Of a stretch of 64,000 bases of DNA, positions 42,783 through 52,483 are shown one piece after another. The notes below the pieces were generated by a model, which did not search any database, had not been told where the DNA came from, and saw only the letters and a list, made by a program, of their open reading frames with translations. Source of the stretch: an uncultured Clostridia bacterium (GTDB lineage: Bacteria; Bacillota; Clostridia; Oscillospirales; Butyricicoccaceae); contig CAJUJQ010000001.1 in NCBI GenBank assembly GCA_910586575.1, positions 1-64,000 on the forward strand, read 5' to 3'. Every line of letters begins with the position of its first letter. The stretch's first letter is position 1. Position numbers and translations under genes: made by a program.

Positions 42783-45700
42783 GCCGCGCAGGAAACGGGG
42801 CGCGGCGCTGCTGCTCAGCGCCCTGATGCTCTTCGCTTCCGTCCACTTCACCCCGCCCGCCGCGGCAGGGAACGAGTGGGTCATGGACTCGGTGAACAAG
42901 CTGACCAGCTGGGGCGTCATCACCGGGCGCGATACCGGCGACCAGCAACTCAACGCCGTCATCACCCGCGCGGAAATTACCGCCATGGTCAACCGTGCCT
43001 ACGGCTATACCGAGGTCGGGGAAATCCCGTTCACCGACGTGCCGTCCTCAGCCTGGTACGCCGACGATATCGCAATCGGCTATAACACCGGCTATTTCAG
43101 CGGCACGACCGAAACCACCGCTTCCCCAGACGGCTCGCTGACACGCGAACAGGCCATCGCGCTGATGGCACGCAACCTGCGTTTGCCCGAATCCACCGGC
43201 GAGGTCACCCAGTTCACCGACGGCCGCACCTTCTCCACCTGGAGCATGGGCTATATCAAGGCCGCCGCCGAAAACGGCCTCATCAACGGCTACTCGGACG
43301 GCAGCTTCCGCCCGAAGAACGAAATCACCCGCGCCGAAATGATCAAGCTGCTCGCCGATTCGGTCGGCCAGCTGGTCAACGCCCCCGGCACGCACACCCT
43401 GGGCGGCGTGGTCGGCAACGTCACCATCAACACCGCGGGCTGTACGCTGGTCGATACCACCATCGGCGGCGACCTGTACCTGACAGGCGGCGTCGGCATG
43501 GGCGGCGTGACGCTCGATAACGTCAACGTCCTGGGCCGCATCATCGTGGCGGGCGGCGGCGAAAGCGAGGGCGGCGGCGAGAGCATCGTGCTGCGCAACG
43601 TGAGCGCGCAGTCCATGCTCGTGGACAGCATGGCAGGCCAGTACGTTTCCATGAGCATCCAAAACGATACGCTCATCCCCGAAACCACGCTCAAGTCCAA
43701 CGCCTTTATTGAGGACTTCTCGCGCGGCGGCATGGGCCTCCAGCGCATCGTCATGGACGGCGACCCCGAGGCCGAGGAGCCGATGAACGTCACCCTGTCC
43801 GGCAACATCAAAACCGTGGTCAACCGCACCCCGGAATCCCACCTCACCATCGGCGACGGCACGGCGGAAAACGTAACCATCGACGAACGCGCGGTGGACT
43901 CCACCCTGACCATCACCAATGACGGCGTGGTCGATACGCTGAACCTCGACGTCGGCATCGCGGTGGACGGCGAGGGCGCCATCGGCAACCTGTATGTCAA
44001 CGCCCCCGGCGCCAGCACCTCCATGCTGCCCGACAACATTGTCATCCGCCCCGGCATCACCGCCAACATTGCCGGTACGGTCATGGATACCAAGCTCGGC
44101 GAGGAATCCTCCTCCGACCCGCGTATCCTGGCAGGCTACCCGCGCGCGGACGATATCGCTCCCAACTCGGCGCTTGCCGTCTTTTCGGGCAACAAGGCGG
44201 GCACCATCCATTACGCCGTGACCCCCGAGCAGTACGGCCCGGTTGAGGACGACGACATCCTGGTCAACCCGCCCACCTACGGCCCGACCTATACGGCGCG
44301 CGGCACCCTTGCCATCGCCAAATCGGAAACCGAGGCCTCGGTCCGCATCAGCGGCCTGGTGCCCGACGGTACTTATTATCTCTCCGCCACGCTCGTGGAC
44401 GCGCGCGGCGACCGCAGCCCCATTAAATGGGTGAAGTTCACCACGCCGGACAACACGGTGCCCAACTTCACCACCGGCTATCCGACGCTGAGCAAAATCA
44501 CCGATATTGACGCCCAGCTGTCAGCAATGACCAACAAGGACTGCGAGATGTACTACGCGATTTACCCGCGCGGGAGCGTCGCGCCGACCGCGAACAGCTT
44601 CCTGAGCAATTCGCTGGAGGGCAATATCGCAAACGGCATCTTCAAGATGAAGAAAAACACCCCGCTCACCGAATGGCTGACCGGCACCCCCATCGCGGGC
44701 GGCGCGGGCAGCATCAATGGCCTGCTCAAGGAGCTGACCGACTACGACCTGTACCTGTGGCTGACCGACCGTGAGGGCGGCCTTAGCTCGGCGGTGCGCA
44801 AGATCCAGTTCCGTACCGTGGACGTGACCCCGCCCGAGTTCGTCACCCTGCCTTACGTCACCAACGAGGCCGCGCGCGCGGTCACGCTGACCGGCTCGCT
44901 CAACGAGAACGGCACCATCTACTGGGTTGCCGTCCCCGAGGGCGAAATGTACCCCAAGCCCGCCAGCAACCCCAATATTGACACCGGCGCGCACGCCGTC
45001 ACCGTCACCGGCGGTACGGGCGGCGGCACCTACCGCACGGGCGACCTGGTCACCATCGTGCCCGAAACCACCACCAGCGACGTATTCTACCGCTGGTCGG
45101 TCGAACAGGGCGGCGTGACCGTCAGCATGGTCAGCCCGGACGGCGATTCCCAGGTGGTACAGGGCACCGCAACCTTCCGGATGCCCGATGAAGCGGTTTC
45201 CGTCACCGCGTACTTTATCTCCAAGGAGGACGCCGACAACGGCACCGACAACCCGCGCCTCATTCGCGGCACGACCATTACCTCGGGCAGCGGCGTCGCG
45301 CTCGACAGCGAATATGCGAAATTGCAGGTGCGCAACGGCATGAACGCCTTTAAGCGCGGCAGCACCTCTGCCCGCGAGATGGCGGACTTCAACTTTACCG
45401 TCAGCGGCCTGGATCCGCAGACCCGCTACGATGTTTACTATGTCGCGGTGGATACGGCGGGCAACTTCTCCAACACCGTGCACAAAATCACGGTCAACAC
45501 CCTGGACAATATCGCGCCCACGGCAACCCAGGAATTCACCCGCTTCGCCGACGGCGACACCGTGAACACCACCCACCCCTACGCGAACACCGATATCCGC
45601 CTCATCTTCAGCGAGGAGGTCACCACCACCCACTCGACCCGCAGCTTCCTCGAGCTGTACCAGGACGTGGTAGCCGCCCGCAACAACCCGGCGGAATGGG

Positions 45701-47997
45701 AAATCGCGCGGGAAACCCTGGGCAGCGCGCTCGCCAGCAGCATCCAGCTGTACACCACCGGCCTTGGCGGCAACGTGCCCCAGCCGGTCGGCGATGACGT
45801 CATCGACTTCCGCAAGGCGATTGTCGAGCTGGAGGACGACGGCAAGATGGTCATCACCTTCCAGTCTACCTCCAACCCAGACAGCGACGCGCTCAACCTG
45901 CGCAGCGGCGCAACCTATTTCTTCCGGCTGAAGGATATCACCGATACCTCAACCGCGCGCAACCGCATGGGGCAGACTGACCTGCCGCGCTTCACCACCA
46001 TTTCAGCGCAGGTCTTCCTCCAGTCTACCAACACCACCACCATCAACGGCTTCTATAACCCCGACCAGAGCGTACTGGAAGCCGATATCGCCTTCTCTCT
46101 CACCCCGCGCTCGACCTCGACCATGGACGACTCCGTGGACTGGGATATGCTGCTCTGGCTCAACCAGTCGGCGGACTTCGACCTGTACCGGCGCGTCGGC
46201 ACCGGCAGCTGGTCGCGGCTCGGCTCGTACACCATTGATACCTCGGGCACAACCTCGGGCGGTATCAGCATCCGGCAGTATGACAGCGAGGGCAACTTCC
46301 CGCAGCTCAACCAGACGCTCAAGGACGACGGCACGGTCTATGAATACGCCGTGCACTTCACCAAAATCGGCAACCTGGACGACCGCACCAGCTGGAGCCA
46401 GAACATGATTATGCAGGTCAACATCCTCGCGGGCGGTACGCCCGACCTGCGCAACGTGGCCGCCAACGTCACCGACGGCTATGAGGAGGCTGTCAAGGGC
46501 GGCGAGGTCGCCGATATCGGCACGCCGGTACCCTTCCGGGTGCGCAAGCAGTTCGCCGACCAAAGCCCCCCGCACTTCGTGGGCAATTACCCGCGCTTCG
46601 AGCCGGGCGACACCAACGTCATTATCGACACCATGCTTGACCGCTCCGGCCCGATCTACTGGATGATCGCACCGGTCGGCGTCGTCCTCACCGAACACGC
46701 GGACGACCGCTCCAAGGTTGAATATGATCAAGTGCCCAATTACGGCGGCGCGGGCGATCCCCCGGCGCTCTACCGCCCGACCTACCGTCAGATCATCGAC
46801 CCACGCAACAACGGCATCAGCAGTGACCGCATCCAATTCGGTACCACAAACGGCGGCACCAGCGAGATTTCCTGGTCGGCCGAGAACCTGGAAACCGACA
46901 CCGAGTATTTCGCGTACTTCGTCATCCAGGGCAACGGCCAGATTTACTCCGATGTAATGATTTACGGCTTCAAGACCGAGCCGGTTATCGTACCGCATTA
47001 CACCCTGACGCTGAGCACCCCGACCAACGTCACCATCACCGAGGAGGACAACCGGCGCAATTCGGTCAATTACAAGCTGATTGCAAGCACGGCGCTCAGC
47101 TCCTTCGGCGGCGGCATTCTCCAGCGGACGCTCAACGTCGGCAGCAGATCCATGACGGTGCTCGAAGCGCTGACCGGCGACGACCCGTCCGGCCTGTCCT
47201 ACTTCGACGTTTACGCGGACGATGCGCTCAAGCGCGCTATGGCTCTTGCCATCCGCTCGCGCGATTCGGACGGTACCTCCATCATCGGCAACGGCAACGC
47301 CACCCTGCCGGGCATGGGCAACGAGACGGTCGAATGCGCCGAACGCTGGAACCTCTCGGAAGGCGTGCAGTACATCTTCCTGTCGGTCGGCCAGACGGTC
47401 ACCTCGATCAGCTCCAACGACCCGAACAACACCGAAGCCATGGCCTTCCGCGCCATCGCCCCGGTTCGTTTGGACGATATCGAGGCGCCTAAGGTCATTA
47501 TGACCCAGCCCGACTTCAACCGCACCGGTACCGGCAGCAATATGCTCTTCTCCGGCACCTGTACGGTCAACTTCAACGAAAATATTTACAAGTTTAACGG
47601 GAACGACAAGCCGCCTATCCCGATTGACACGGCACCGAGCCTCGTCCCGTCGCCCCCCGGCCCGCGTAACGACGACTTCGCAAGTATCCAGTCGCTTCTG
47701 GCGGTCTCCTCCCAGAACAGCAAGGTACAGCTCATTTACAATGTAGACCAGTACCAGCACTATACCGCCAGCATTGCGCTCAGCTTCACCAACCTCCGGC
47801 TGAACGAGCCTAGCTCCATCACCTTTACCACCGACTTTACGGACGCGAAGCCGAACCGCCGCCAGACCCCGCTGACCATCACCCTGACGCCGCAGGCAAC
47901 CCAGCAGGATGCCCAGGGCAACTGGATCTACGGCATCGTCGTCACGGTCAGCCCGGAATGGGACGCGCGCCCCGGCAGCGACACTACCAAAAAGTAA
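42769..47997 (+). CDS. Giant SLH-domain surface protein
   Basis: 1742 residues, exported: a basic N-terminus (HHKPRRKRG) and hydrophobic core LLLSALMLFASVHF, then PAAAG as the likely cleavage region. Three SLH-type repeats at about 32-205 (the best is GLINGYSDGSFRPKNEITRAEMIKLLADS) should anchor it to pyruvylated wall polymer. Next comes a repetitive beta-solenoid-like region (about 210-445, with N-V-T-I-N/L-T-I-T steps), then several Ig/Fn3-like modules marked by recurrent ITVNTLDNIAPTA- or TPPEFVT-type boundaries, to the C-terminus. No sortase motif. AAAAGGAGG lies 8 nt before ATG. Probably a cell-surface structural or adhesive protein; ligand unknown. Confidence 0.88.
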   Translation: MLHHKPRRKRGAALLLSALMLFASVHFTPPAAAGNEWVMDSVNKLTSWGVITGRDTGDQQLNAVITRAEITAMVNRAYGYTEVGEIPFTDVPSSAWYADDIAIGYNTGYFSGTTETTASPDGSLTREQAIALMARNLRLPESTGEVTQFTDGRTFSTWSMGYIKAAAENGLINGYSDGSFRPKNEITRAEMIKLLADSVGQLVNAPGTHTLGGVVGNVTINTAGCTLVDTTIGGDLYLTGGVGMGGVTLDNVNVLGRIIVAGGGESEGGGESIVLRNVSAQSMLVDSMAGQYVSMSIQNDTLIPETTLKSNAFIEDFSRGGMGLQRIVMDGDPEAEEPMNVTLSGNIKTVVNRTPESHLTIGDGTAENVTIDERAVDSTLTITNDGVVDTLNLDVGIAVDGEGAIGNLYVNAPGASTSMLPDNIVIRPGITANIAGTVMDTKLGEESSSDPRILAGYPRADDIAPNSALAVFSGNKAGTIHYAVTPEQYGPVEDDDILVNPPTYGPTYTARGTLAIAKSETEASVRISGLVPDGTYYLSATLVDARGDRSPIKWVKFTTPDNTVPNFTTGYPTLSKITDIDAQLSAMTNKDCEMYYAIYPRGSVAPTANSFLSNSLEGNIANGIFKMKKNTPLTEWLTGTPIAGGAGSINGLLKELTDYDLYLWLTDREGGLSSAVRKIQFRTVDVTPPEFVTLPYVTNEAARAVTLTGSLNENGTIYWVAVPEGEMYPKPASNPNIDTGAHAVTVTGGTGGGTYRTGDLVTIVPETTTSDVFYRWSVEQGGVTVSMVSPDGDSQVVQGTATFRMPDEAVSVTAYFISKEDADNGTDNPRLIRGTTITSGSGVALDSEYAKLQVRNGMNAFKRGSTSAREMADFNFTVSGLDPQTRYDVYYVAVDTAGNFSNTVHKITVNTLDNIAPTATQEFTRFADGDTVNTTHPYANTDIRLIFSEEVTTTHSTRSFLELYQDVVAARNNPAEWEIARETLGSALASSIQLYTTGLGGNVPQPVGDDVIDFRKAIVELEDDGKMVITFQSTSNPDSDALNLRSGATYFFRLKDITDTSTARNRMGQTDLPRFTTISAQVFLQSTNTTTINGFYNPDQSVLEADIAFSLTPRSTSTMDDSVDWDMLLWLNQSADFDLYRRVGTGSWSRLGSYTIDTSGTTSGGISIRQYDSEGNFPQLNQTLKDDGTVYEYAVHFTKIGNLDDRTSWSQNMIMQVNILAGGTPDLRNVAANVTDGYEEAVKGGEVADIGTPVPFRVRKQFADQSPPHFVGNYPRFEPGDTNVIIDTMLDRSGPIYWMIAPVGVVLTEHADDRSKVEYDQVPNYGGAGDPPALYRPTYRQIIDPRNNGISSDRIQFGTTNGGTSEISWSAENLETDTEYFAYFVIQGNGQIYSDVMIYGFKTEPVIVPHYTLTLSTPTNVTITEEDNRRNSVNYKLIASTALSSFGGGILQRTLNVGSRSMTVLEALTGDDPSGLSYFDVYADDALKRAMALAIRSRDSDGTSIIGNGNATLPGMGNETVECAERWNLSEGVQYIFLSVGQTVTSISSNDPNNTEAMAFRAIAPVRLDDIEAPKVIMTQPDFNRTGTGSNMLFSGTCTVNFNENIYKFNGNDKPPIPIDTAPSLVPSPPGPRNDDFASIQSLLAVSSQNSKVQLIYNVDQYQHYTASIALSFTNLRLNEPSSITFTTDFTDAKPNRRQTPLTITLTPQATQQDAQGNWIYGIVVTVSPEWDARPGSDTTKK

Positions 47998-48019
47998 CCG
48001 AAAGAAGGGCACAGACACC

Positions 48020-48418
48020 ATGCGATATGAACTCACCCCCGACCTGGAAACCGGGAACGAACTCATTGACGGGGAACACCGCGAGCTTTTCTCCCGCATC
48101 AACCGCCTGCTCGACGCCTGCAGCGTCGGGCGGGGGCGCGAGGAAGCAGGCCCCGCGCTGGCCTTCCTGCTCGACTACGTCAACACCCATTTCGTGCACG
48201 AGGAGCAGCTCCAGCGCGAGTCCAAATACCCCGGCTACCCCGGGCACCACACGTTTCATACAGGCTACGTGGCAAAGCTGCGCGAGCTTGCGGCGGAAAT
48301 CCCGGCCACAGGCGCGACGATTTCCGACCTGAGTATGCTCAACCGGCACCTCGGCATCCTGATCACCCACATCCGCACCGATGACAAAAAGCTTGGCGCA
48401 TTCCTGAAAAAGCGCTGA
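48020..48418 (+). CDS. Bacteriohemerythrin
   Basis: A 132-residue single-domain hemerythrin. Diiron ligands are visible in order: H in DGEHRELF, H and E in HFVHEEQLQ, H in PGHHTFH, and the C-terminal H...D pair in GILITHIRTDDKKLG. It binds O2 (or NO) reversibly in the cytoplasm; in anaerobes it may act as oxygen scavenger or sensor. It follows the SLH gene by 22 bp with GAAGGG upstream and so is probably co-transcribed from the SLH promoter. Hemerythrins are often fused or linked to chemotaxis genes. Confidence 0.93.
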   Translation: MRYELTPDLETGNELIDGEHRELFSRINRLLDACSVGRGREEAGPALAFLLDYVNTHFVHEEQLQRESKYPGYPGHHTFHTGYVAKLRELAAEIPATGATISDLSMLNRHLGILITHIRTDDKKLGAFLKKR

Positions 48419-48425
48419 CCCGCTG

Positions 48426-48457
48426 AAAGCTGCGCCCCATCCCGGGGCGCAGCTTTT
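48426..48457 (+). terminator. Intrinsic terminator of the SLH-hemerythrin unit
   Basis: AAAGCTGCGCCCC pairs with GGGGCGCAGCTTTT around a 5-nt loop, 8 bp after the hemerythrin stop. Confidence 0.85.
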
Positions 48458-48562
48458 CTGTCGGCGAATATCGTCCGGATTTATGCGTTTCGATGCCCGC
48501 ACAGGCGGGTAGTTTTCCACGAAAGGGCTTTATATGCTGTTTCCTACCTAAATTCATCCAAG

Positions 48563-48617
48563 CAAAAAAGCTCCCCTCGTGAGGACAGCCTTTCCTGTCC
48601 CACGAAGGGAGCTTTTG
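48563..48617 (-). terminator. Intrinsic terminator of the liv operon
   Basis: On the minus strand a long stem (AAAAGCTCCCTTCGTG paired with CACGAGGGGAGCTTTTTT, with a further GACAG/CTGTC helix) followed by U residues, just after the livF stop. Confidence 0.85.
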
Positions 48618-48623
48618 CATTTG

Positions 48624-49334
48624 TTATTCGCCGAGATACGCAGCCTTGATGGCGTCGTTTGCCATCAGCTCCCGCGCCGGGCCGGACATGACGACCTTGC
48701 CCGTTTCCAAAACATAGGCGCGGTCGGCGATGGACAGCGCCTTCTTGGCGTTCTGCTCGACCAGGAGCACGGTCACGCCCTGCGCGCTGACCTCCTCAAT
48801 AATCTTGAAGATTTCGCTGACAAACAGCGGGGACAGGCCCATTGACGGCTCGTCCATCAGCAGGATCTTGGGCTTGCTCATCAGTGCGCGGCCCATCGCC
48901 AGCATCTGCTGTTCGCCGCCCGAGAGCGTACCCGCCAGCTGGGTGCGGCGCTCCTTCAGCCGTGGGAAGCGCTCATACACCATATCGAGCGAATCCGCGA
49001 TTTCTGCCTTGTCCGATCGGGTATACGCGCCCATCATCAGGTTTTCATACACGCTCAGATTGGAAAACACGCGACGCCCCTCCGGCACGTGCGACATGCC
49101 GAGCGACACAATCTTGTGGGACGGGGTGCGCGTCAGCTCCTGCCCCTCGAACTGCACCGAGCCGGATTTCGCGTGGAGCAGCCCGGTAACGGTGTGCAGG
49201 ATAGTGGTCTTGCCCGCGCCGTTCGCGCCAATCAGCGCGACAACCTCACCCTGCCCGACCTCGAAAGAGGCGTCTTTGATGGCATGGATCATGCCGTAAT
49301 ATACGTTTAAGCCTTTGACTTCCAGCATTGCCAT
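48624..49334 (-). CDS. livF: Branched-chain amino-acid ABC transporter ATPase LivF
   Basis: About 236 residues. Walker A GANGAGKTT, Q-loop region, signature LSGGEQQMLAMGRAL and Walker B ILLMDEPSMGL are all present, with the LivF-typical ending RELMANDAIKAAYLGE. It forms the ATPase pair with LivG. ATG 49334 has AAAGGGGG 10 nt upstream. Last gene of livK-livH-livM-livG-livF. Confidence 0.93.
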   Translation of the reverse strand: MAMLEVKGLNVYYGMIHAIKDASFEVGQGEVVALIGANGAGKTTILHTVTGLLHAKSGSVQFEGQELTRTPSHKIVSLGMSHVPEGRRVFSNLSVYENLMMGAYTRSDKAEIADSLDMVYERFPRLKERRTQLAGTLSGGEQQMLAMGRALMSKPKILLMDEPSMGLSPLFVSEIFKIIEEVSAQGVTVLLVEQNAKKALSIADRAYVLETGKVVMSGPARELMANDAIKAAYLGE

Positions 49335-49350
49335 TGGTGTGCGCCCCCTT

Positions 49351-50109
49351 TCATTCGCCCAGATATGCCGTGACAACCTCTGGGTTGTGCAGCACCTCGG
49401 AAGGTGTGCCCTGTGCCAGCTCACGGCCAAAGTTCAGCACGTACAGATATTCACAGATGCCCGCGACGAGCTTCATATCGTGCTCAATCAGCAGGACGGT
49501 CACGCCGTATTTTTTGCGCACCAGCTCGATGGTTTCCATCAGTTCGCCGGTTTCCTGCGGGTTCATACCCGCCGCCGGTTCGTCGAGCAGCAGCAGCTTG
49601 GGGCTGGTGCCCAGCGCCCGCGCGATTTCCAGCTTACGCTGCTGGCCGTAGGGCAGGTTCGCCGCCGTGAACTGACTCTTTTCCGCCAAGCCAAACACGC
49701 GCAGGATATCGAGCGCCCGCTCGTCCATCTCGCGTTCCTTTTTGCGATAGCTGCCCAGGTGCAGGAAGCTCTCGGCAAGGGTGTAGCCGACCTGGTTATG
49801 CAGCGCGGTCTTGACGTTGTCAAGTACGGTCAGCTTGTTGAATAAGCGGATATTCTGGAAGGTACGGGCAACGCCGAGCCTACAGATTTCGTGCGGCGCT
49901 TTGCCGACCAGGTTTTCCCCGTCCAGACGGATGCCGCCGTCGGTGGGGCGGTACACGCCGGTCAGCATATTAAAGACGGTCGTTTTGCCCGCACCGTTCG
50001 GCCCGATGAGACCAACCAGGCCGCCTTTTTCGATGCTCATGCTCAGCGCATCGACCGCCCGCAAGCCGCCGAATGAAATGCCCAGCTGGGTAACTTCAAG
50101 CATCGGCAT
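49351..50109 (-). CDS. livG: Branched-chain amino-acid ABC transporter ATPase LivG
   Basis: 252 residues. Walker A GPNGAGKTTVFNMLTG, a Q-loop region with the LivG insertion, signature LPYGQQRKLEIARAL (the LPYG variant typical of LivG), Walker B LLLLDEPAAGMNP. AAGGAGGTGG lies 6 nt before ATG 50109. Directly follows livM with a 1-bp gap. Confidence 0.93.
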   Translation of the reverse strand: MPMLEVTQLGISFGGLRAVDALSMSIEKGGLVGLIGPNGAGKTTVFNMLTGVYRPTDGGIRLDGENLVGKAPHEICRLGVARTFQNIRLFNKLTVLDNVKTALHNQVGYTLAESFLHLGSYRKKEREMDERALDILRVFGLAEKSQFTAANLPYGQQRKLEIARALGTSPKLLLLDEPAAGMNPQETGELMETIELVRKKYGVTVLLIEHDMKLVAGICEYLYVLNFGRELAQGTPSEVLHNPEVVTAYLGE

Positions 50110-50110
50110 G

Positions 50111-51142
50111 TCATTCCACCTCCTTATGCCTGCCGGAGAACAGGCGTTCCTTGAGTTTCGAGTTGTTGAACAGCATCAGCGCAATCAGCAGGATTGCGTA
50201 AAGCAGCATACGGTAATCGTTCACCGCGCGCAGCAGCTCCGGGAGCACAGTCAGCAGCGCCGCCGCAATAATCGAGCCCCAGATGTTGCCCAAGCCGCCC
50301 AGCACGACAAAAACCAGCACCAGGATCGACGTATTAAAGTCAAATTTGGCAGCGGTGACGGTGGAATAATTCATTGCGTACAGCGTGCCCGCCATGCCCG
50401 CAAAAACCGCCGACACCACAAAGGCAAGCAGCTTGTAACGGGTGATGGAAATGCCGATGCTTTCGGCGGCGATGGCATTATCGCGCACGGCCATGACCGC
50501 GCGCCCGGTACGGCTGTGCAGCAGGTTCAGGATCAGCAGCAGGGAGACCAGGATGAGCACAAAGCCCGCCGTAAAGGTGGAAAGCTTGGACACACCGCTG
50601 ACGCCGATGGGACCGTTGATAATCATTTTGCCGCCCTCAGCGAGGGTGAACCTCTGTTCGAGCAGGCTGAAATGCAGGCCGTTTTCATCGCGGCCAATGT
50701 ACAGCACATTGACGATATTCATAATAATCTGCCCAAAGGCTAAGGTAACAATCGCGAGATAGTCTCCCTTGAGACGGAGCACCGGGACGCCGACAATCAC
50801 GCCCATTACTCCGGCAAACAGCCCGCCGGCGGCCATCGCAATCGCAAGGCGCAGCGGCGCGAAAGGAATCGCGTCGGCAAGCGTCGTGGTGACGACAATG
50901 CCGGTGAACGCGCCGACCGACATAAAGCCCGCGTGCCCGAGCGAAAGCTCCCCCAGGATACCGACAGTCAGGTTGAGCGATACCGCCATGACGATGTAAG
51001 CGCAAATCGGGACGAGCTGCCCCTTAAAGGAGCTGGTGATGTTGCCCGTCTGAATCATCACCTGTACAACGAGAAATGCTATCAGGACAATGCCAAAGGA
51101 GATGGTATAATCGCGCCGGTCGGGCGAAAACAATTTTTTCAT
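50111..51142 (-). CDS. livM: Branched-chain amino-acid ABC transporter permease LivM
   Basis: About 343 residues with roughly nine hydrophobic segments. The LivM pattern includes MAVSLNLTVGILGELSLGHAGFMSVGAFTG, RLKGDYLAIVTLAFGQIIMNI and RTGRAVMAVRDNAIAAESIGI, followed by VLGGLGNIWGSI. ATG 51142 follows GAGGTGG; a GTG at 51151 lies inside that ribosome site. It forms the membrane channel with LivH. Confidence 0.93.
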   Translation of the reverse strand: MKKLFSPDRRDYTISFGIVLIAFLVVQVMIQTGNITSSFKGQLVPICAYIVMAVSLNLTVGILGELSLGHAGFMSVGAFTGIVVTTTLADAIPFAPLRLAIAMAAGGLFAGVMGVIVGVPVLRLKGDYLAIVTLAFGQIIMNIVNVLYIGRDENGLHFSLLEQRFTLAEGGKMIINGPIGVSGVSKLSTFTAGFVLILVSLLLILNLLHSRTGRAVMAVRDNAIAAESIGISITRYKLLAFVVSAVFAGMAGTLYAMNYSTVTAAKFDFNTSILVLVFVVLGGLGNIWGSIIAAALLTVLPELLRAVNDYRMLLYAILLIALMLFNNSKLKERLFSGRHKEVE

Positions 51143-51152
51143 AATATCCACC

Positions 51153-52034
51153 TCACACTTTCTCGTTGCTGCGCTTGCCGAGCAGGCCGTCGGGCTTGAC
51201 CAGCAGGACGATAATCAGCACGGCGAACACAATCGCGTCCGACAGCTGCATCGAAATGTAGGCACGGCTCATAATCTCAATAATGCCGAGCATCAGCCCG
51301 CCGAGCAGCGCGCCGGGAATCGAACCGATACCGCCGAACACCGCCGCCGTAAACGCCTTGATACCGGGCATCGAGCCGGTGGTCGGGACGAGCAGCGGAT
51401 ACGCCGAGCAGAGCAGCACGCCCGCAACGGCGGCAAGCGCGGAGCCAATCGCGAAGGTGACGGAAATGGTGGTATTGACGTTGATGCCCATCAGCTGCGC
51501 CGCGCCCTTGTCCTCGGAAACCGCGCGCATGGCGGTGCCCATCTTGGTTTTGCTGGTGAACAGGGTCAGGCCGACCATAATGACGATGCAGGCGGCAACC
51601 GTCGCGAGGGTGACGTGGGAAACAATCAGCCCGCCGTCAAAGAAGCTGACCGAGCCGGTACCGACCACCGAGGAAAAGCTCTTGGGGTTTGCCGTCCAAA
51701 GCAGGAGCGCGGCATTTTGCAGGAAGTAGGAAACGCCGATGGCGGTAATGAGGACGGCGAGGGACGCCGCCTCACGCAGGGGCTTGTAGGCAAGGCGTTC
51801 AATGACGACGCCGAGCACAGTGCAGGCAATGGCAGCAAAAATGACGGACACCAGCGGGGAAAGCCCAAGATAGCTGGTTGTGCAGAAGCTGACATACGCG
51901 CCGATCATGATTACGTCGCCATGGGCGAAGTTCAGCATTTTGGCGATGCCGTAAACCATCGTATAGCCCAGGGCGATGATGGCGTACACACTGCCGAGGC
52001 TGATGCCGCTAATCAGGTTATTCAGGAAAGCCAT
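51153..52034 (-). CDS. livH: Branched-chain amino-acid ABC transporter permease LivH
   Basis: About 293 residues and eight predicted membrane helices. Signature segments: LISGISLGSVYAIIALGYTMVYGIAKMLNFAHGD and MRAVSEDKGAAQLMGINVNTTI, then FGGIGSIPGALLGGLMLGIIE. ATG 52034 with GAGGTG 10 nt upstream is preferred to a TTG at 52052. It is 10 bp from livM but 450 bp from livK, with a repeat-filled spacer between. Confidence 0.93.
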   Translation of the reverse strand: MAFLNNLISGISLGSVYAIIALGYTMVYGIAKMLNFAHGDVIMIGAYVSFCTTSYLGLSPLVSVIFAAIACTVLGVVIERLAYKPLREAASLAVLITAIGVSYFLQNAALLLWTANPKSFSSVVGTGSVSFFDGGLIVSHVTLATVAACIVIMVGLTLFTSKTKMGTAMRAVSEDKGAAQLMGINVNTTISVTFAIGSALAAVAGVLLCSAYPLLVPTTGSMPGIKAFTAAVFGGIGSIPGALLGGLMLGIIEIMSRAYISMQLSDAIVFAVLIIVLLVKPDGLLGKRSNEKV

Positions 52035-52052
52035 GGTAAGGTAACACCTCAA

Positions 52053-52260
52053 ATCCGAATTAAAATTTCATCTTGTGGGGTGGGGCGGCGGCTTTGCGAA
52101 CGGCTCTCAAAGCCGTCGTCCCGCCCCATAAGCGGTTATTTCAAGATACGCTCAAAGGAGGGCGTACCAATGCGCACCCTCCTTTGGGTATCCAGAAAAC
52201 TCTGATAATATATAGCAGGGATTTCCCAGCGGAGCCGCAAAGCGGCAAGCCAGAATCCCC
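52053..52260. other. Proximal half of the livK-livH spacer
   Basis: It contains a long GC-rich hairpin (TGGGGCGGCGGCTTTG with CAAAGCC...CCGCCCCA, about 52078-52127) and a second stem AAAGGAGGG/CCCTCCTTT at about 52154-52178. On the plus strand the second stem overlaps an 11-codon frame with an AAAGGAGG site, which is most likely chance. No gene is seen. The hairpins could modulate livH-M-G-F expression relative to the binding protein. Confidence 0.45.
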
Positions 52261-52483
52261 CGCGCCGCAGCGCGCATCCAATCCGCCGCCGCGCGGCGGT
52301 CAAACCCGGCAATCGCATTGTCGGATTTGAAACCTTACGCCGGAGCGCAGTGTATTGCCCAAGGGGCAATGCATGGAGCGCAGGCTGAACCGATGCACAG
52401 CCGTCAGGCTGTGACAGCGGAACCCCCTCGTCCAAAATCCGCAGATTTTGGACGAAGAGCAGGCGCGTCAGGCGCGGCGCGAC
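52261..52483 (-). repeat. Structured 3'-end repeat, copy X
   Basis: A 223-bp sequence homologous to 25573-25763. Hairpins: CCGCCGC/GCGGCGG at 52283-52299, CACAGCC/GGCTGTG at 52396-52413, and a perfect 10-bp GTCCAAAATC/GATTTTGGAC at 52430-52453. On the minus strand it starts right after the livK stop codon (GTCGCGCC... then TGACGCG). No coding potential is seen. Confidence 0.75.

Noticed and set aside
46003..48102. Long minus-strand frames across the SLH gene (also 43048-44211 and 44521-45633)
   Set aside because: GC-rich codon usage leaves the antisense frames open; no motif, start site or operon support.
52170..52205. An 11-codon frame with a strong ribosome site in the liv spacer
   Set aside because: It lies inside a palindrome whose stem creates the AAAGGAGG by complementarity, so it is most likely structural and not coding.
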